From the NCBI GenBank assembly GCA_023443925.1, contig JAEZSL010000002.1, forward strand, positions 1-33,912: DNA of 33,912 bases. The letters are read 5' to 3'. A program made the position numbers and the translations under genes. This stretch comes from Bacillota bacterium. Lineage in GTDB: Bacteria > Bacillota_A > Clostridia > Lachnospirales > Lachnospiraceae. Position 1 is the first letter of the stretch. Every line of letters starts with the position of its first letter. A model generated the notes under the pieces. It saw only the letters and a list, made by a program, of their open reading frames with translations. It was not told where the DNA came from and searched no databases. This document shows positions 8,683 to 17,327 of the stretch, in pieces.

Positions 8683-9471
8683 ATGGAAAAACGTAAGTTG
8701 CTAAAGATTGTTATTGTAATTTTACTACTGGCGGCGGCTGGTACTTTCTACAGTTGCAGAGGAAACAGGGATACGGGAACGGTACTCTCATTTGAGAATA
8801 ACACGGAGGAGGAGCCGGTTTCGGATGCCGCTTCCGGCATCGGTAATCAGGAGAACTCCATGTCAGATCAGGAATATGGGAATAACTCCGTTATAAATGC
8901 AGAAAAGCCGGAAGATACAGCGTCAAACGGGAATTCATCAGATACTAACGGTGATAAACCGGAAGAGACTGCAGCTACAGTCAATAATAGTATTTACATT
9001 TACATTTGCGGAGCTGTTGAAAAACCTGATGTTTATAAGGTAGAAACAGATACCAGGGTGGTTGAGGTGATTGAACTGGCAGGCGGACTGACGAAGGACG
9101 CCGCAGGAGATTATGTGAATCAGGCGGCGCTGGTACAGGATGGACAGAAAGTATATATACCGACAAAAGAAGAAGTAAAAGGTACCATACCGGAGGGCTA
9201 TCCCGGTAATCAGGATTCTGCCGGAGGAAATACATCTAAGACCGGCACTACGGTAAAAAGCCAGGATAACGGCAGTGTGAAAGTAAATATTAATAAAGCT
9301 TCTGCTGAGGAATTAATGACACTTCCGGGTATCGGTGAAGCCAAAGCGGCAGGCATAATTGCTTACCGGCAGGAACAAGGCGGTTTCAAGAGTATAGAAG
9401 AGATAATGAATATTAACGGTATTAAGAATTCCGTTTTTAATAAAATCAGTGATAAGATTACAGTGGACTAA
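8683..9471 (+). CDS. comEA: ComEA family helix-hairpin-helix DNA-binding protein
   Basis: ComEA binds double-stranded DNA at the outer face of the membrane and hands it to ComEC during transformation. The 262-residue protein has an N-terminal membrane anchor (about 6-23), a long acidic Ser/Asn/Thr-rich linker (about 30-98), an SLBB domain (about 100-165, YIYICGAVEKPDVYKV), and a C-terminal double helix-hairpin-helix (about 198-260). The last domain contains NINKASAEELMTLPGIG and the G-IK turn. A Cys at 25 follows the hydrophobic stretch, but FYSC is not a good lipobox. AAAGGA precedes the ATG. It is first in a unit that ends with comEC. Whether the organism is naturally competent cannot be told from this window. 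Confidence 0.92.
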   Translation: MEKRKLLKIVIVILLLAAAGTFYSCRGNRDTGTVLSFENNTEEEPVSDAASGIGNQENSMSDQEYGNNSVINAEKPEDTASNGNSSDTNGDKPEETAATVNNSIYIYICGAVEKPDVYKVETDTRVVEVIELAGGLTKDAAGDYVNQAALVQDGQKVYIPTKEEVKGTIPEGYPGNQDSAGGNTSKTGTTVKSQDNGSVKVNINKASAEELMTLPGIGEAKAAGIIAYRQEQGGFKSIEEIMNINGIKNSVFNKISDKITVD

Positions 9472-9518
9472 TGGTTTCACCGTTTTGACGATCAACTTGT
9501 GAAAATATAGGATGGGTG

Positions 9519-10211
9519 ATGAATGTGGGAAAGAAAGTACTCGTTGTCGACGATGAAAAATTAATTGTAAAAGGTATCCGGTTCAGTCTGGAGCAGGACG
9601 GTATGGAAGTTGACTGTGCCTATGACGGTGAAGAAGCCTTGGAAGCAGCAAAAAAGAAAGAATATGATGTGGTATTACTTGACGTTATGCTTCCGAAGAT
9701 GACCGGTTTTGAAGTATGCCAGCAGATACGTGAATTTTCGAGTATGCCGATTATCATGCTGACAGCCAAAGGCGATGATATGGATAAAATTCTGGGACTG
9801 GAATATGGTGCGGATGATTATATTACCAAGCCTTTTAATATACTGGAAGTAAAAGCCCGTATTAAGGCAATCATGCGCAGAAGCGCCAAAAAATCATCGG
9901 ATACCCAGGCAAAGGTAATTAAATTCGAAGATCTGAAGATCGACTGCGAAAGCAGGCGTGTTTATGTGAATAATAAAGAAGTTAATTTGACTGCAAAGGA
10001 ATTTGATTTACTGGAGTTATTAATATTCAACCCCAATAAAGTATACAGCCGCGAAAATCTGCTTAATATTGTATGGGGATATGACTATCCCGGTGATGTA
10101 AGAACCGTGGATGTACACATCCGAAGACTGCGTGAAAAGATCGAAGATAATCCAAGTGAGCCTAAATATATACATACAAAATGGGGTGTTGGCTATTTTT
10201 TCCAAGATTAA
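9519..10211 (+). CDS. OmpR/PhoP-type response regulator
   Basis: A 230-residue two-component regulator. The receiver domain (about 5-118) has the acidic pair DDE, the phosphoacceptor aspartate in VVLLDVMLPKMTG, the T in MLTAK and the K in ITKPF. The winged-helix output domain (about 135-228) ends with RTVDVHIRRLREKIE and GVGYFF. It should bind DNA as a dimer when phosphorylated by the kinase encoded next. A GTG at 9516 is also in frame; I use the ATG at 9519, with AGG about seven bases upstream. It lies 47 bp after comEA. Targets are not known; the autogenous operon and the competence genes around it are natural guesses. Confidence 0.93.
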   Translation: MNVGKKVLVVDDEKLIVKGIRFSLEQDGMEVDCAYDGEEALEAAKKKEYDVVLLDVMLPKMTGFEVCQQIREFSSMPIIMLTAKGDDMDKILGLEYGADDYITKPFNILEVKARIKAIMRRSAKKSSDTQAKVIKFEDLKIDCESRRVYVNNKEVNLTAKEFDLLELLIFNPNKVYSRENLLNIVWGYDYPGDVRTVDVHIRRLREKIEDNPSEPKYIHTKWGVGYFFQD

Positions 10212-11634
10212 ATCAAAACTATGGTTTTTAAGAAGTATGAGAGTGCATTCATTATTTGCACTCTTCTTAATTGGTATTCTTCCAATTCTGTTTTTTACCT
10301 GGGAAATGGTAAATACGTATAATTCTACAGCAATCGACCAGAGAAAAACCGATATGCAGAGCCAGGGCAGTTCGCTGGCCAACCTGCTGCTTTCCTCTGG
10401 CTATTTCAGCGACCCTACCATTGAAGAAGTGAATACGGAATTAACCCGTATAGCCAGTATATATGACGGCAGAATTCTGGTAGTCGACAGCAAATTAAAT
10501 ATATTAAAGGATACTTACGGAATCGAAGACGGTAATACGATTATTTCGGAAGACGTCATAAAGAGCCTTCGGGGCAGCAACAGTATTTATCAGAACAAAG
10601 AGGAAAACTATATTGAAATGACGGTACCCATTGCCCTTAACACCACGAAGGACATTAACATTATGGGTGTCATTCTTATGAACTTTTCCATTAAAAACAT
10701 TCATTCCATTTCATCGGTACTGTCCCAGAAAGCTTCGGTACTGTTTTTGACTACGGCAATTTTAATACTTGTTTATGCATTCTTTTATTCCGGAGTGTTT
10801 ACCAAGCCCTTTATTAATCTAAGAAAGGCCATCGGCCACCTTACGGACGGATATATGGATGAAGAAGTAAAGGTGGATGGATTTTACGAAATCCGGCAGA
10901 TTTCCAATTCTTTAAACCAGATGCTTTTAAGAATTAAAAACCTGGAACGGTCCAGACAGGAATTTGTATCCAATGTATCCCATGAGCTTAAAACTCCCAT
11001 AACTTCCATTAAGGTACTGGCAGATTCTCTTATTATGCAAGAGAATGTACCAACGGAATTGTACCGGGAGTTCTTAGTCGATATTACGGAAGAGATTGAA
11101 AGAGAGAACAAAATTATTACGGATTTGTTATCCCTTGTTAAGCTGGATAAAACTGCCAGCGAAATGAATATTACTTCGATTAAAATCAATGATCTTCTGG
11201 AACTGTTATTAAAAAGGTTAAGACCCATTGCCAAGAAAAACAATATTGAATTAATTTATGAAAGCTTCCGTCCGGTTATGGCGGAGGTGGATGAGGTTAA
11301 ACTATCACTGGCTTTGTCGAACTTAATTGAAAATGCCATAAAATATAATGTGGAAGACGGCTGGGTAAGAGTGTCGCTGAATGCGGACCATAAATATTTT
11401 TATGTGAAGGTTTCGGATTCGGGAATCGGCATCCCCGAAGAAGCACAGGACTCTATTTTTGACCGGTTTTACCGGGTTGATAAAGCGCGCTCAAGGGGAA
11501 CCGGAGGAACCGGCCTTGGTCTTTCCATCACGAAAAATGCCGTTCATATGCACAAGGGTGCCATTAAAGTTTACAGTAAGGAAAATGAAGGTACTACCTT
11601 TACGGTACGGGTACCTATTAACTATATAGCATAA
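10186..11634 (+). CDS. Membrane sensor histidine kinase
   Basis: Partner kinase of the preceding regulator. The order is: a transmembrane helix (LFALFLIGILPILFFTW), an extracytoplasmic sensor of about 130 residues, a second helix near ASVLFLTTAILILVYAFFY, a HAMP linker, the DHp phosphoacceptor SNVSHELKTPITSIK, and an ATPase domain with NLIENAIKYN, SDSGIGIPEE and GTGGTGLGLSI. About 482 residues. The start is uncertain: the reading frame is open back to an ATG at 10111, deep inside the regulator gene. GTG 10186 or TTG 10189 overlaps the regulator stop by about 25 bases and suggests coupled translation; ATG 10237 is a downstream option. The sensor domain has no motif I recognise. A hairpin terminator follows at 11690-11710. 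Confidence 0.92.
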   Translation: MLAIFSKIKSKLWFLRSMRVHSLFALFLIGILPILFFTWEMVNTYNSTAIDQRKTDMQSQGSSLANLLLSSGYFSDPTIEEVNTELTRIASIYDGRILVVDSKLNILKDTYGIEDGNTIISEDVIKSLRGSNSIYQNKEENYIEMTVPIALNTTKDINIMGVILMNFSIKNIHSISSVLSQKASVLFLTTAILILVYAFFYSGVFTKPFINLRKAIGHLTDGYMDEEVKVDGFYEIRQISNSLNQMLLRIKNLERSRQEFVSNVSHELKTPITSIKVLADSLIMQENVPTELYREFLVDITEEIERENKIITDLLSLVKLDKTASEMNITSIKINDLLELLLKRLRPIAKKNNIELIYESFRPVMAEVDEVKLSLALSNLIENAIKYNVEDGWVRVSLNADHKYFYVKVSDSGIGIPEEAQDSIFDRFYRVDKARSRGTGGTGLGLSITKNAVHMHKGAIKVYSKENEGTTFTVRVPINYIA

Positions 11635-11689
11635 TCCGGAAGTAGCTTTTCCTGTGACAGGCAGGTTGTCTAAGCTAATTATAAGCTTT

Positions 11690-11710
11690 GCCGATGGGAT
11701 TGGCTTTTTT
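11690..11710 (+). terminator. Short terminator or attenuator between kinase and lipoprotein genes
   Basis: GCCGAT (11690-11695) pairs with ATTGGC (11699-11704) around a 3-base loop, and six T follow. It ends 18 bp before the lipoprotein start. With no promoter visible after it, it probably dampens rather than blocks downstream transcription. Confidence 0.6.
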
Positions 11711-11728
11711 GCCGGATAGGAGATAAGA

Positions 11729-12709
11729 ATGAAAGAGAATGAAATAAAAAAGAATAAGACTAAAACGAACCTGATATCTCTGAGTATGTTTCTTCTCCTG
11801 GCAGTTTTGTTGGGAGGCTGCAGTCAAAAGGAAGAGCCAACCGATCCTAAAAAAGCGGAAGAATCGGAGTTTTTTGTTTACTACATCGATAAAAATGAAA
11901 CAAAAATTGTAGGAGAACCCTACAAGCCGGTTTCTGCGAATAAAAAAGGTTTGGTGAATGAGTACTTTGAAGCCTTAAGTAAAGAACCAAAGGATATTAC
12001 CTTAAAGTCGGCCAAGCCGGAGAATCTTAAAGTGAATGAGTTTACCTTTAATGATGATAATGACGGGTTAAGTGTAAATTTTAACTCAGCATATAATACT
12101 TTAACCGGCATAACCGAAGTATTATTCCGGGCTTGTGTAGTGAAAACCCTATGCCAGATTGAGGGGGTGGACGATGTTGAGTTTTATGTGGAGGGCCAGC
12201 CTTTAAAAGGATTAAATGACCAGCCCGTAAGCTTTATGAAAGCAGATGATTTCATTAATGATACCAGTGCGGAATATGTTTATGTTACCGTATATTTTGC
12301 CAATGAAAAGGGTAATAAACTCGTAGCAACAAATTTAAGAATACCCATGCATGATGGTAATATAAAGGTGGAAAAACTGATTATTGAAAGTCTCATTGAC
12401 GGTCCTCAGAAAGTCAAAAATATTGATGAGAAAGTTCAGAAAACTATACCGGAAGGTACAAAGCTTTTAAATGCTTCTACAATAGACGGAATCTGCTATG
12501 TTGATTTCAACGAAAAATTTCTCGATAAGATACAGGGAATAAAAGATGAAGTAATTATATATTCCATTGTAAATTCATTGGTGGAACTCTCTACAATTAA
12601 CAAAGTGCAGTTCACCATAAACGGGGAGGTTAAAAAAAGCTACAGGGAGGAGATATCCTTAGACAAACTGTATGAGCGGAATCTGGACCTGGTAGAAGGG
12701 AGCAAGTAA
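11729..12709 (+). CDS. GerMN-domain lipoprotein
   Basis: A 326-residue secreted lipoprotein. The signal peptide ends in the lipobox LGGC (Cys 31), so it should be anchored on the outer face of the membrane. Two GerMN-type domains follow (about 47-165 and 195-315). The second is the clearer one, with KLIIESLIDGP, IPEGTKLLN and the ICYVDFNEKFLD strand. GerMN domains occur in the spore germination protein GerM and in actinobacterial LpqB, where the lipoprotein modulates the MtrAB kinase. Here the gene directly follows a regulator and kinase, as lpqB does, so a sensor-accessory role is an attractive inference. GGAGA precedes the ATG. The stop codon overlaps the comEC start by one base (TAATG), implying translational coupling. 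Confidence 0.85.
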   Translation: MKENEIKKNKTKTNLISLSMFLLLAVLLGGCSQKEEPTDPKKAEESEFFVYYIDKNETKIVGEPYKPVSANKKGLVNEYFEALSKEPKDITLKSAKPENLKVNEFTFNDDNDGLSVNFNSAYNTLTGITEVLFRACVVKTLCQIEGVDDVEFYVEGQPLKGLNDQPVSFMKADDFINDTSAEYVYVTVYFANEKGNKLVATNLRIPMHDGNIKVEKLIIESLIDGPQKVKNIDEKVQKTIPEGTKLLNASTIDGICYVDFNEKFLDKIQGIKDEVIIYSIVNSLVELSTINKVQFTINGEVKKSYREEISLDKLYERNLDLVEGSK

Positions 12710-15129
12710 TGGATATTAAGAGACCGCTTATCTGGGTGCTGGCCTCCTATTTGGCAGGTCTGGCAAGTTATCCCCTGAAACCGGTTTACATTGCAGTTAT
12801 AACGGTTATCAGCCTGTTGCCGGTTGTTTTATGGCTTTTTCTTCCGCAATTGTTCCGAAAAGAAAAGTTGCGGAATTATTTCTTTTTGCTGAGCCTGCCT
12901 GTTTTCTTTGTGCTAGGGTTTAATCGGATGAACGGGCAGTTGTCAGCAAACCGCATGGATTCAGCCTTTGAAAGTGAAATAAGAGGAGCAGCAGCGGGAC
13001 AGCTGGCTATGATACAGGAAAAAGAGGATTACCAAATTCTCATTTTAAAAAATACAGTAATAAAACTGGATAAGGGAATGACTTATTCAGGGAATAAAAT
13101 TTCTGTCTATACCACTTCTAAAACCCGGTTTAAAATCGGATATCTGTTAAATGTTTCAGGTAAAATCAAAAAATTCCAAAAAGCTTCCAATGAGGGGCAG
13201 TTTAATGAATTTCTATACAATAAAATGCAGCACATTGATTATAAATTAAATGCGGATTCGGTAAATATTATTGATGGTAAGTATTCGGCTTTTCATCAGT
13301 TCCTGTATGAGTTAAAAAAAGGCCTGACAGGTGTATACCAGAAGATACTGCCGCCGAAAAACGCTGGTATTTTATCCGCCATGATTCTTGGAGAAATGTC
13401 ACTTTTAGATGATGAGATGAAAGATCTGTACCGGCAAAGCGGTATCTCCCATATTCTTGCCATATCCGGCCTCCATATCTCCTTATTGGGATTAACATTA
13501 TACCGCCTGTTGCGGCGATTGGGGTTTCCCATCTTTTTGACTACCGGATTATCTGTTTTTATTATAGTTTCTTATGGTATTCTTACTAATTTTGGTGTCT
13601 CCACCAACCGTGCCGTTGTTATGATGGTTATTCTTATGGCAGCCGGTTTGATTGGGAGGACCTACGATCTGTTATCTGCCACAGCCCTTAGTGCTTTAAT
13701 CATCTTAATTCAGTCTCCATTACAGATAACCAATGCCGGTTTTTTACTATCCTTTGGTGCAATAATGGGAATTGCTTTAATGAATCCGGTCATATCTGAT
13801 CTTATACCATTAAAAGGCAGTTTATGGGACGGATTTAAATCAAGTATGGGCATACAGATCATTACGCTGCCGGTTATTCTATATTTCTTTTATGAATTTC
13901 CTACCTATTCGGTTATCATTAATATGATCATTCTACCTACCTCTACAGCTATTATATTATTAGCTATACTTGCCGGTATTGCCGGATGTATCTGGCTGCC
14001 GGCCGGTGTTTTTTTCATCGGGGGAGTACATTACCTGCTTAATTTCTATGAATGGGTATGCCGGCTGGGAGCAAAACTTCCAGGGAAGGTATTCCTTATC
14101 GGCAGACCGGATCTATGGATCATTGCGGCTTATTATTCCGTCGTATTTTTAATTATTTTTTTTCATTTGAGTAAAAAAAGAAGATTTTGCATCATACTGT
14201 TGTCGTTTTTGCTCATAATCTTTATTAAACCTCGAAATATCAATTTTAAAATCACTTTCCTGGATGTAGGTCAGGGCGATGGGATCTTTATGATGACACC
14301 AAAAGGGACAACTTATTTCGTAGACGGGGGAAGTTCGGATATTTCCCAGGTGGGACGGTACCGGATCGAACCTTATCTGAAAGCAAACGGGATTCGATGC
14401 CTGGATTATGCCATAGTAACCCACATGGATTATGATCATATATCCGGGCTAAAAGAAATCATAGAGGACATGGAAAGAAAGCCTGATGTTAACAACCAAA
14501 AAGTAGTTTATAATGGATATATCCAAATAAGCAATCTGATTCTGCCGGATACCTTAAAAAAAGAAGAGGCTTATATGGAACTGGTTAATTCAGCCTTGGA
14601 CAAAGGGATTAACGTGATGTATATCGGGAAAGATGATACATTATCAGACGGGGAAGTAAATTTCACCTGCTTAAATCCAACGCCGGATTATATCTATTCG
14701 TCTGAAAATGCCTACTCCACCGTATTGAGCGTAAGTTACAAAAAGTTTGATTTGCTGCTGACCGGTGACCTGGAAGAAGCAGGGGAAAAGCTGGTGCTGG
14801 AGTTATTAAAAAGTCATTCGGATGGTACGGCTATTACGAAGGACAATAAAAAGTTTCAGGGTATACCATCACAATCGGACTATGATATTCTCAAGGTTGC
14901 CCACCATGGATCGAAATATTCGACCCCAAAAGAATTCCTTGATTTAATAAAACCGGAAGTTTCCATTATTTCTTGCGGAAAAAACAACCGTTACGGTCAT
15001 CCGGCCCCCCAGCTGCTGAATCGGTTGAAGGATGCCGAAAGTACCATAATAATTACCTCCGAAAGCGGTGCAGTCACGATCAAGACGGACGGTGAGAAGA
15101 TGGAGTTAACAGAATTTAAAGGTAATTGA
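12709..15129 (+). CDS. comEC: ComEC/Rec2 DNA internalisation channel protein
   Basis: ComEC forms the inner-membrane channel for single-stranded DNA during transformation. At 806 residues the architecture is complete: an N-terminal DUF4131-like membrane region with an OB-type soluble part (about 1-190), the Competence domain with many membrane helices (about 200-490, containing SGISHILAISGLHISLLG), and a C-terminal metallo-beta-lactamase domain. That domain shows TFLDVGQGDG (about 516), THMDYDHISGL (about 571), LLTGDLE and KVAHHGSKYS (about 730). Its metal-binding residues look intact, consistent with the proposed nuclease that degrades the non-transferred strand. The ATG overlaps the preceding stop by one base, and no separate ribosome binding site is evident. 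No comEB or comF lies here. Confidence 0.95.
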   Translation: MDIKRPLIWVLASYLAGLASYPLKPVYIAVITVISLLPVVLWLFLPQLFRKEKLRNYFFLLSLPVFFVLGFNRMNGQLSANRMDSAFESEIRGAAAGQLAMIQEKEDYQILILKNTVIKLDKGMTYSGNKISVYTTSKTRFKIGYLLNVSGKIKKFQKASNEGQFNEFLYNKMQHIDYKLNADSVNIIDGKYSAFHQFLYELKKGLTGVYQKILPPKNAGILSAMILGEMSLLDDEMKDLYRQSGISHILAISGLHISLLGLTLYRLLRRLGFPIFLTTGLSVFIIVSYGILTNFGVSTNRAVVMMVILMAAGLIGRTYDLLSATALSALIILIQSPLQITNAGFLLSFGAIMGIALMNPVISDLIPLKGSLWDGFKSSMGIQIITLPVILYFFYEFPTYSVIINMIILPTSTAIILLAILAGIAGCIWLPAGVFFIGGVHYLLNFYEWVCRLGAKLPGKVFLIGRPDLWIIAAYYSVVFLIIFFHLSKKRRFCIILLSFLLIIFIKPRNINFKITFLDVGQGDGIFMMTPKGTTYFVDGGSSDISQVGRYRIEPYLKANGIRCLDYAIVTHMDYDHISGLKEIIEDMERKPDVNNQKVVYNGYIQISNLILPDTLKKEEAYMELVNSALDKGINVMYIGKDDTLSDGEVNFTCLNPTPDYIYSSENAYSTVLSVSYKKFDLLLTGDLEEAGEKLVLELLKSHSDGTAITKDNKKFQGIPSQSDYDILKVAHHGSKYSTPKEFLDLIKPEVSIISCGKNNRYGHPAPQLLNRLKDAESTIIITSESGAVTIKTDGEKMELTEFKGN

Positions 15130-15263
15130 ATAGAAGGATATTTATAAAAAACTCATTGTGTTTTAAAAGTAACTGATATAAGATAATATTTGTAAAATAA
15201 TATTTATGATTTATTTATTAAGAAGAAAAGCAGTGTGTTAGTAAGTTAAATCAAAATAAATCC

Positions 15264-15343
15264 TTAGTAATATATCCTGAGTTAAAATTAATAGTAATAT
15301 ATCCAAAGATAAAATTTATCGTAACAAATCCTGGGTTTAAAAT
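15264..15343 (+). repeat. Three degenerate tandem repeats of about 27 bp
   Basis: Units at 15264-15288, 15289-15315 and 15316-15343 share the pattern TAGTAA.A.ATCC...TAAAAT. They lie in the 414-bp A/T-rich spacer between comEC and the sigma factor gene. The spacer also contains the terminator at 15373-15428 and no recognisable gene. Confidence 0.55.
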
Positions 15344-15372
15344 TTAAATAATTACATAATAATCTACGAAAG

Positions 15373-15428
15373 AAAAATGCCAATTTAGCATAGGGAATAA
15401 GCCTGGTGAGTTGGTATTTTTCTTTTTA
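15373..15428 (+). terminator. Terminator in the comEC-sigma spacer
   Basis: AAAAATGCCAA (15373-15383) pairs with TTGGTATTTTT (15411-15421) with one G-T pair, followed by CTTTTT. It is 245 bp past comEC, far for a simple end of that operon, but no other plus-strand gene is visible in between. Confidence 0.65.
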
Positions 15429-15543
15429 TCAGAGTACAAAAGGTCTTAAAAAAAATTAAAAATATTTGAAGTAATTCAACCGGCTGTCTCGTTTTATTAT
15501 TTGGACGGTCATATTAATCAAAGAAGAGAACCGGCAATTAGAT

Positions 15544-16059
15544 ATGGAGGTGGAAAAAATCAATTGCGATAGGTATTTGGAACATTTAATCGATGCATAC
15601 GGGAATCTGGTTTTTTCCATATGCTATAAACTGACCGGCAGTTACTTCGATGCGGAAGATTTAGCACAGGATACTTATTTGTCCGCTTATAAAAATCTCC
15701 ATACTTTTGACGGTAAGAATGAAAAAGCGTGGGTTTGCAGGATTGCCACCAATAAATGTCTGGACTTTTTAAAACGTGCCGGAAGAAATGTAATCCCTAT
15801 GGAGGATACATATTTGAATGAACTGCAGTGCAGTGGACCAACCCCGGAGGAACATGTTTTAGAAACAAATGTGAAACAGGAATTGTATGTATTATGTAAC
15901 CGGTTAAAACCACCTTATCAGGAGATAGCTCTGGATTATTTTTACTATGAAAAAGATATTGCGGAAATAGTCAGGCAAAGGGGGAAGAACGTAAAAACGA
16001 TACAAACCCAGGTCTACCGTACAAAACTGATGTTACGAAAATTGTGGAGAAAGGAGTAA
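15544..16059 (+). CDS. ECF-type RNA polymerase sigma factor
   Basis: A 171-residue sigma-70 family protein with only regions 2 and 4, the ECF layout. Region 2 (about 20-80) shows FSICYKLTGSYFDAEDLAQDTYLSAYKNLHTFDG; region 4 (about 115-165) shows LKPPYQEIALDYFYYEKDIAEIV and the final helix KTIQTQVYRTKLMLRKLW. It should direct polymerase to a stress regulon and usually to its own promoter. The ATG at 15544 has no clear ribosome binding site upstream; GGAGG occurs just after it, so poor initiation or a different start (GTG at 15550) is possible. TGAAG at 15467-15471 followed by CGTTT at 15490 loosely resembles an ECF promoter. The next gene, four bases on, encodes its likely anti-sigma factor. 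Confidence 0.92.
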   Translation: MEVEKINCDRYLEHLIDAYGNLVFSICYKLTGSYFDAEDLAQDTYLSAYKNLHTFDGKNEKAWVCRIATNKCLDFLKRAGRNVIPMEDTYLNELQCSGPTPEEHVLETNVKQELYVLCNRLKPPYQEIALDYFYYEKDIAEIVRQRGKNVKTIQTQVYRTKLMLRKLWRKE

Positions 16060-16063
16060 TCGT

Positions 16064-16558
16064 ATGGGAACAGAAGAAAAACAGATAAACCTGCATACCT
16101 GCGGCCGCCGGTTTACAGATTTTAACCGCATGACCCTGGAGGATCTGGAGCATATCGCCTCCTGTGAATTCTGTGGGGAGGAATATTCCAAAGCTATTGA
16201 GAAAAATGCAATGATAAAAGCACCTCATTATCTGAAAGAAGAGATATTGCAAAAAACCGGAGCATTATTAAGAAAAAATGATATTGGCAACAGCTTACTT
16301 CCGTGGAAAAAAATACAATTGTTCCGTTACAGTTTAAAAATAGTTCTTGCTATGTGTGGTGCATTGGTTTTGCTTAATCTGGCGCCGGCAGCTAATATAC
16401 AACGGAATGAACCATCCGGAACAGCAGTTTTTATTAATAAGCTGAATACCGATTTAAGAAATTTTTCAGACAGTATACTGGAATATACGGAGCTTTTAAC
16501 TATAAATAGAAATATGGATTTTAAGGAGGGTTTCAAATATGACAAGGAAGAAAAATAA
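16064..16558 (+). CDS. Membrane-anchored zinc-type anti-sigma factor (putative)
   Basis: A 164-residue protein with an N-terminal cytoplasmic part containing His30-x3-Cys34-x2-Cys37 (HIASCEFC), the ZAS zinc anti-sigma motif. A single membrane helix (about 88-107) and an external tail of about 55 residues follow. It starts four bases after the ECF sigma gene, with AAAGGAG well placed before the ATG. The arrangement is the standard sigma/anti-sigma pair, in which the N-terminal domain holds the sigma factor until a signal releases it. The overall sequence is otherwise not one I recognise, so the call rests on motif, topology and position. The last 20 bases overlap the next gene. Confidence 0.75.
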   Translation: MGTEEKQINLHTCGRRFTDFNRMTLEDLEHIASCEFCGEEYSKAIEKNAMIKAPHYLKEEILQKTGALLRKNDIGNSLLPWKKIQLFRYSLKIVLAMCGALVLLNLAPAANIQRNEPSGTAVFINKLNTDLRNFSDSILEYTELLTINRNMDFKEGFKYDKEEK

Positions 16559-17327
16559 ATTTTTTACTTTTGTATTTGCAACAGTATTTGGTGCAGGACA
16601 AATGTATATGGGCTTTATGAAACAGGGATTATCCATTATGACAGCCACAGTGGCTATCATAGCCTTCGGCGGCTGGAGTGGAATCGGTATAGTGTTTCTT
16701 GCTTTACCGGTACTTTGGTTTTACGCATTTTTTGATGCCATGAATAAAATGACCATGCCCGATGACGTATTCGAAAAACTGGAGGATCAATATATATTCC
16801 TGCCTAATGCAGACTATAAACAGCTTAAATCTTTGATAATAAAATATGAGAAAGGGATTGCAATAATCTTTATTCTGATCGGTGGTTCCGTATTAGGGGA
16901 ATATATGCTCGAATCCATTGCAGATATGGCAGCCGTAACCGGATTGCCTAGGCTGGCCGATTTTGCAAGCAGACTGCGCTGGAACGGGTCAAGACTTTTG
17001 TTTTCCTTTGTAATTATTGTTATTGGAATAAGAATGATAATGGGTAAGAAGAAAGCGTTGGAGCTGGAAGAGAACAGGGATGAGGAAAAGAATTATAATT
17101 TCAGGCCTATGGAATATGGTAACAGGACTTTTTATGATGATGCGGCTATGAAATCAAATAACTTAGCCGGTGTTAATAATGGCGCGGATACTGTGAACGC
17201 AGCGGAAGTTACGGATGTTGCCAGTGATTATGATTACACTTTTGAGTTTGCTACCATAGAGACAGACGAAACAGATAGTATGGAGCAGAAGGCAGACAGC
17301 AAGGAGCAGAAGAATGAGAATGCGTAG
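16539..17327 (+). CDS. TM2-like polytopic membrane protein of the sigma operon
   Basis: 262 residues. The N-terminal half has a TM2-like paired helix region (FTFVFATVFGAGQMYMGFMKQG, then a second hydrophobic stretch around 32-65). Two more helices follow (about 105-122 and 145-168). The C-terminal 85 residues are hydrophilic and acidic, ending in a Glu/Asp/Lys-rich tail. AAGGAGGG precedes the ATG, and the start overlaps the anti-sigma gene by 20 bases, so translation is coupled. Function is not known; as a co-expressed membrane protein it may be a sensor, a regulator or a target of the ECF system. Confidence 0.7.
   Translation: MTRKKNKFFTFVFATVFGAGQMYMGFMKQGLSIMTATVAIIAFGGWSGIGIVFLALPVLWFYAFFDAMNKMTMPDDVFEKLEDQYIFLPNADYKQLKSLIIKYEKGIAIIFILIGGSVLGEYMLESIADMAAVTGLPRLADFASRLRWNGSRLLFSFVIIVIGIRMIMGKKKALELEENRDEEKNYNFRPMEYGNRTFYDDAAMKSNNLAGVNNGADTVNAAEVTDVASDYDYTFEFATIETDETDSMEQKADSKEQKNENA

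Noticed and set aside
10111..10185. Extending the kinase upstream to the ATG at 10111
   Set aside because: This would add 25 residues encoded in another frame of the response regulator's DNA-binding domain; the added segment has no kinase-like features, so a start near 10186 is preferred.
10020..10382. 120-codon minus-strand frame across the regulator-kinase junction
   Set aside because: It is fully antisense to two well-supported genes, without promoter or similarity to known proteins.
15264..15343. Possible CRISPR array
   Set aside because: The three units are adjacent degenerate copies without distinct spacers, and no cas genes are present.
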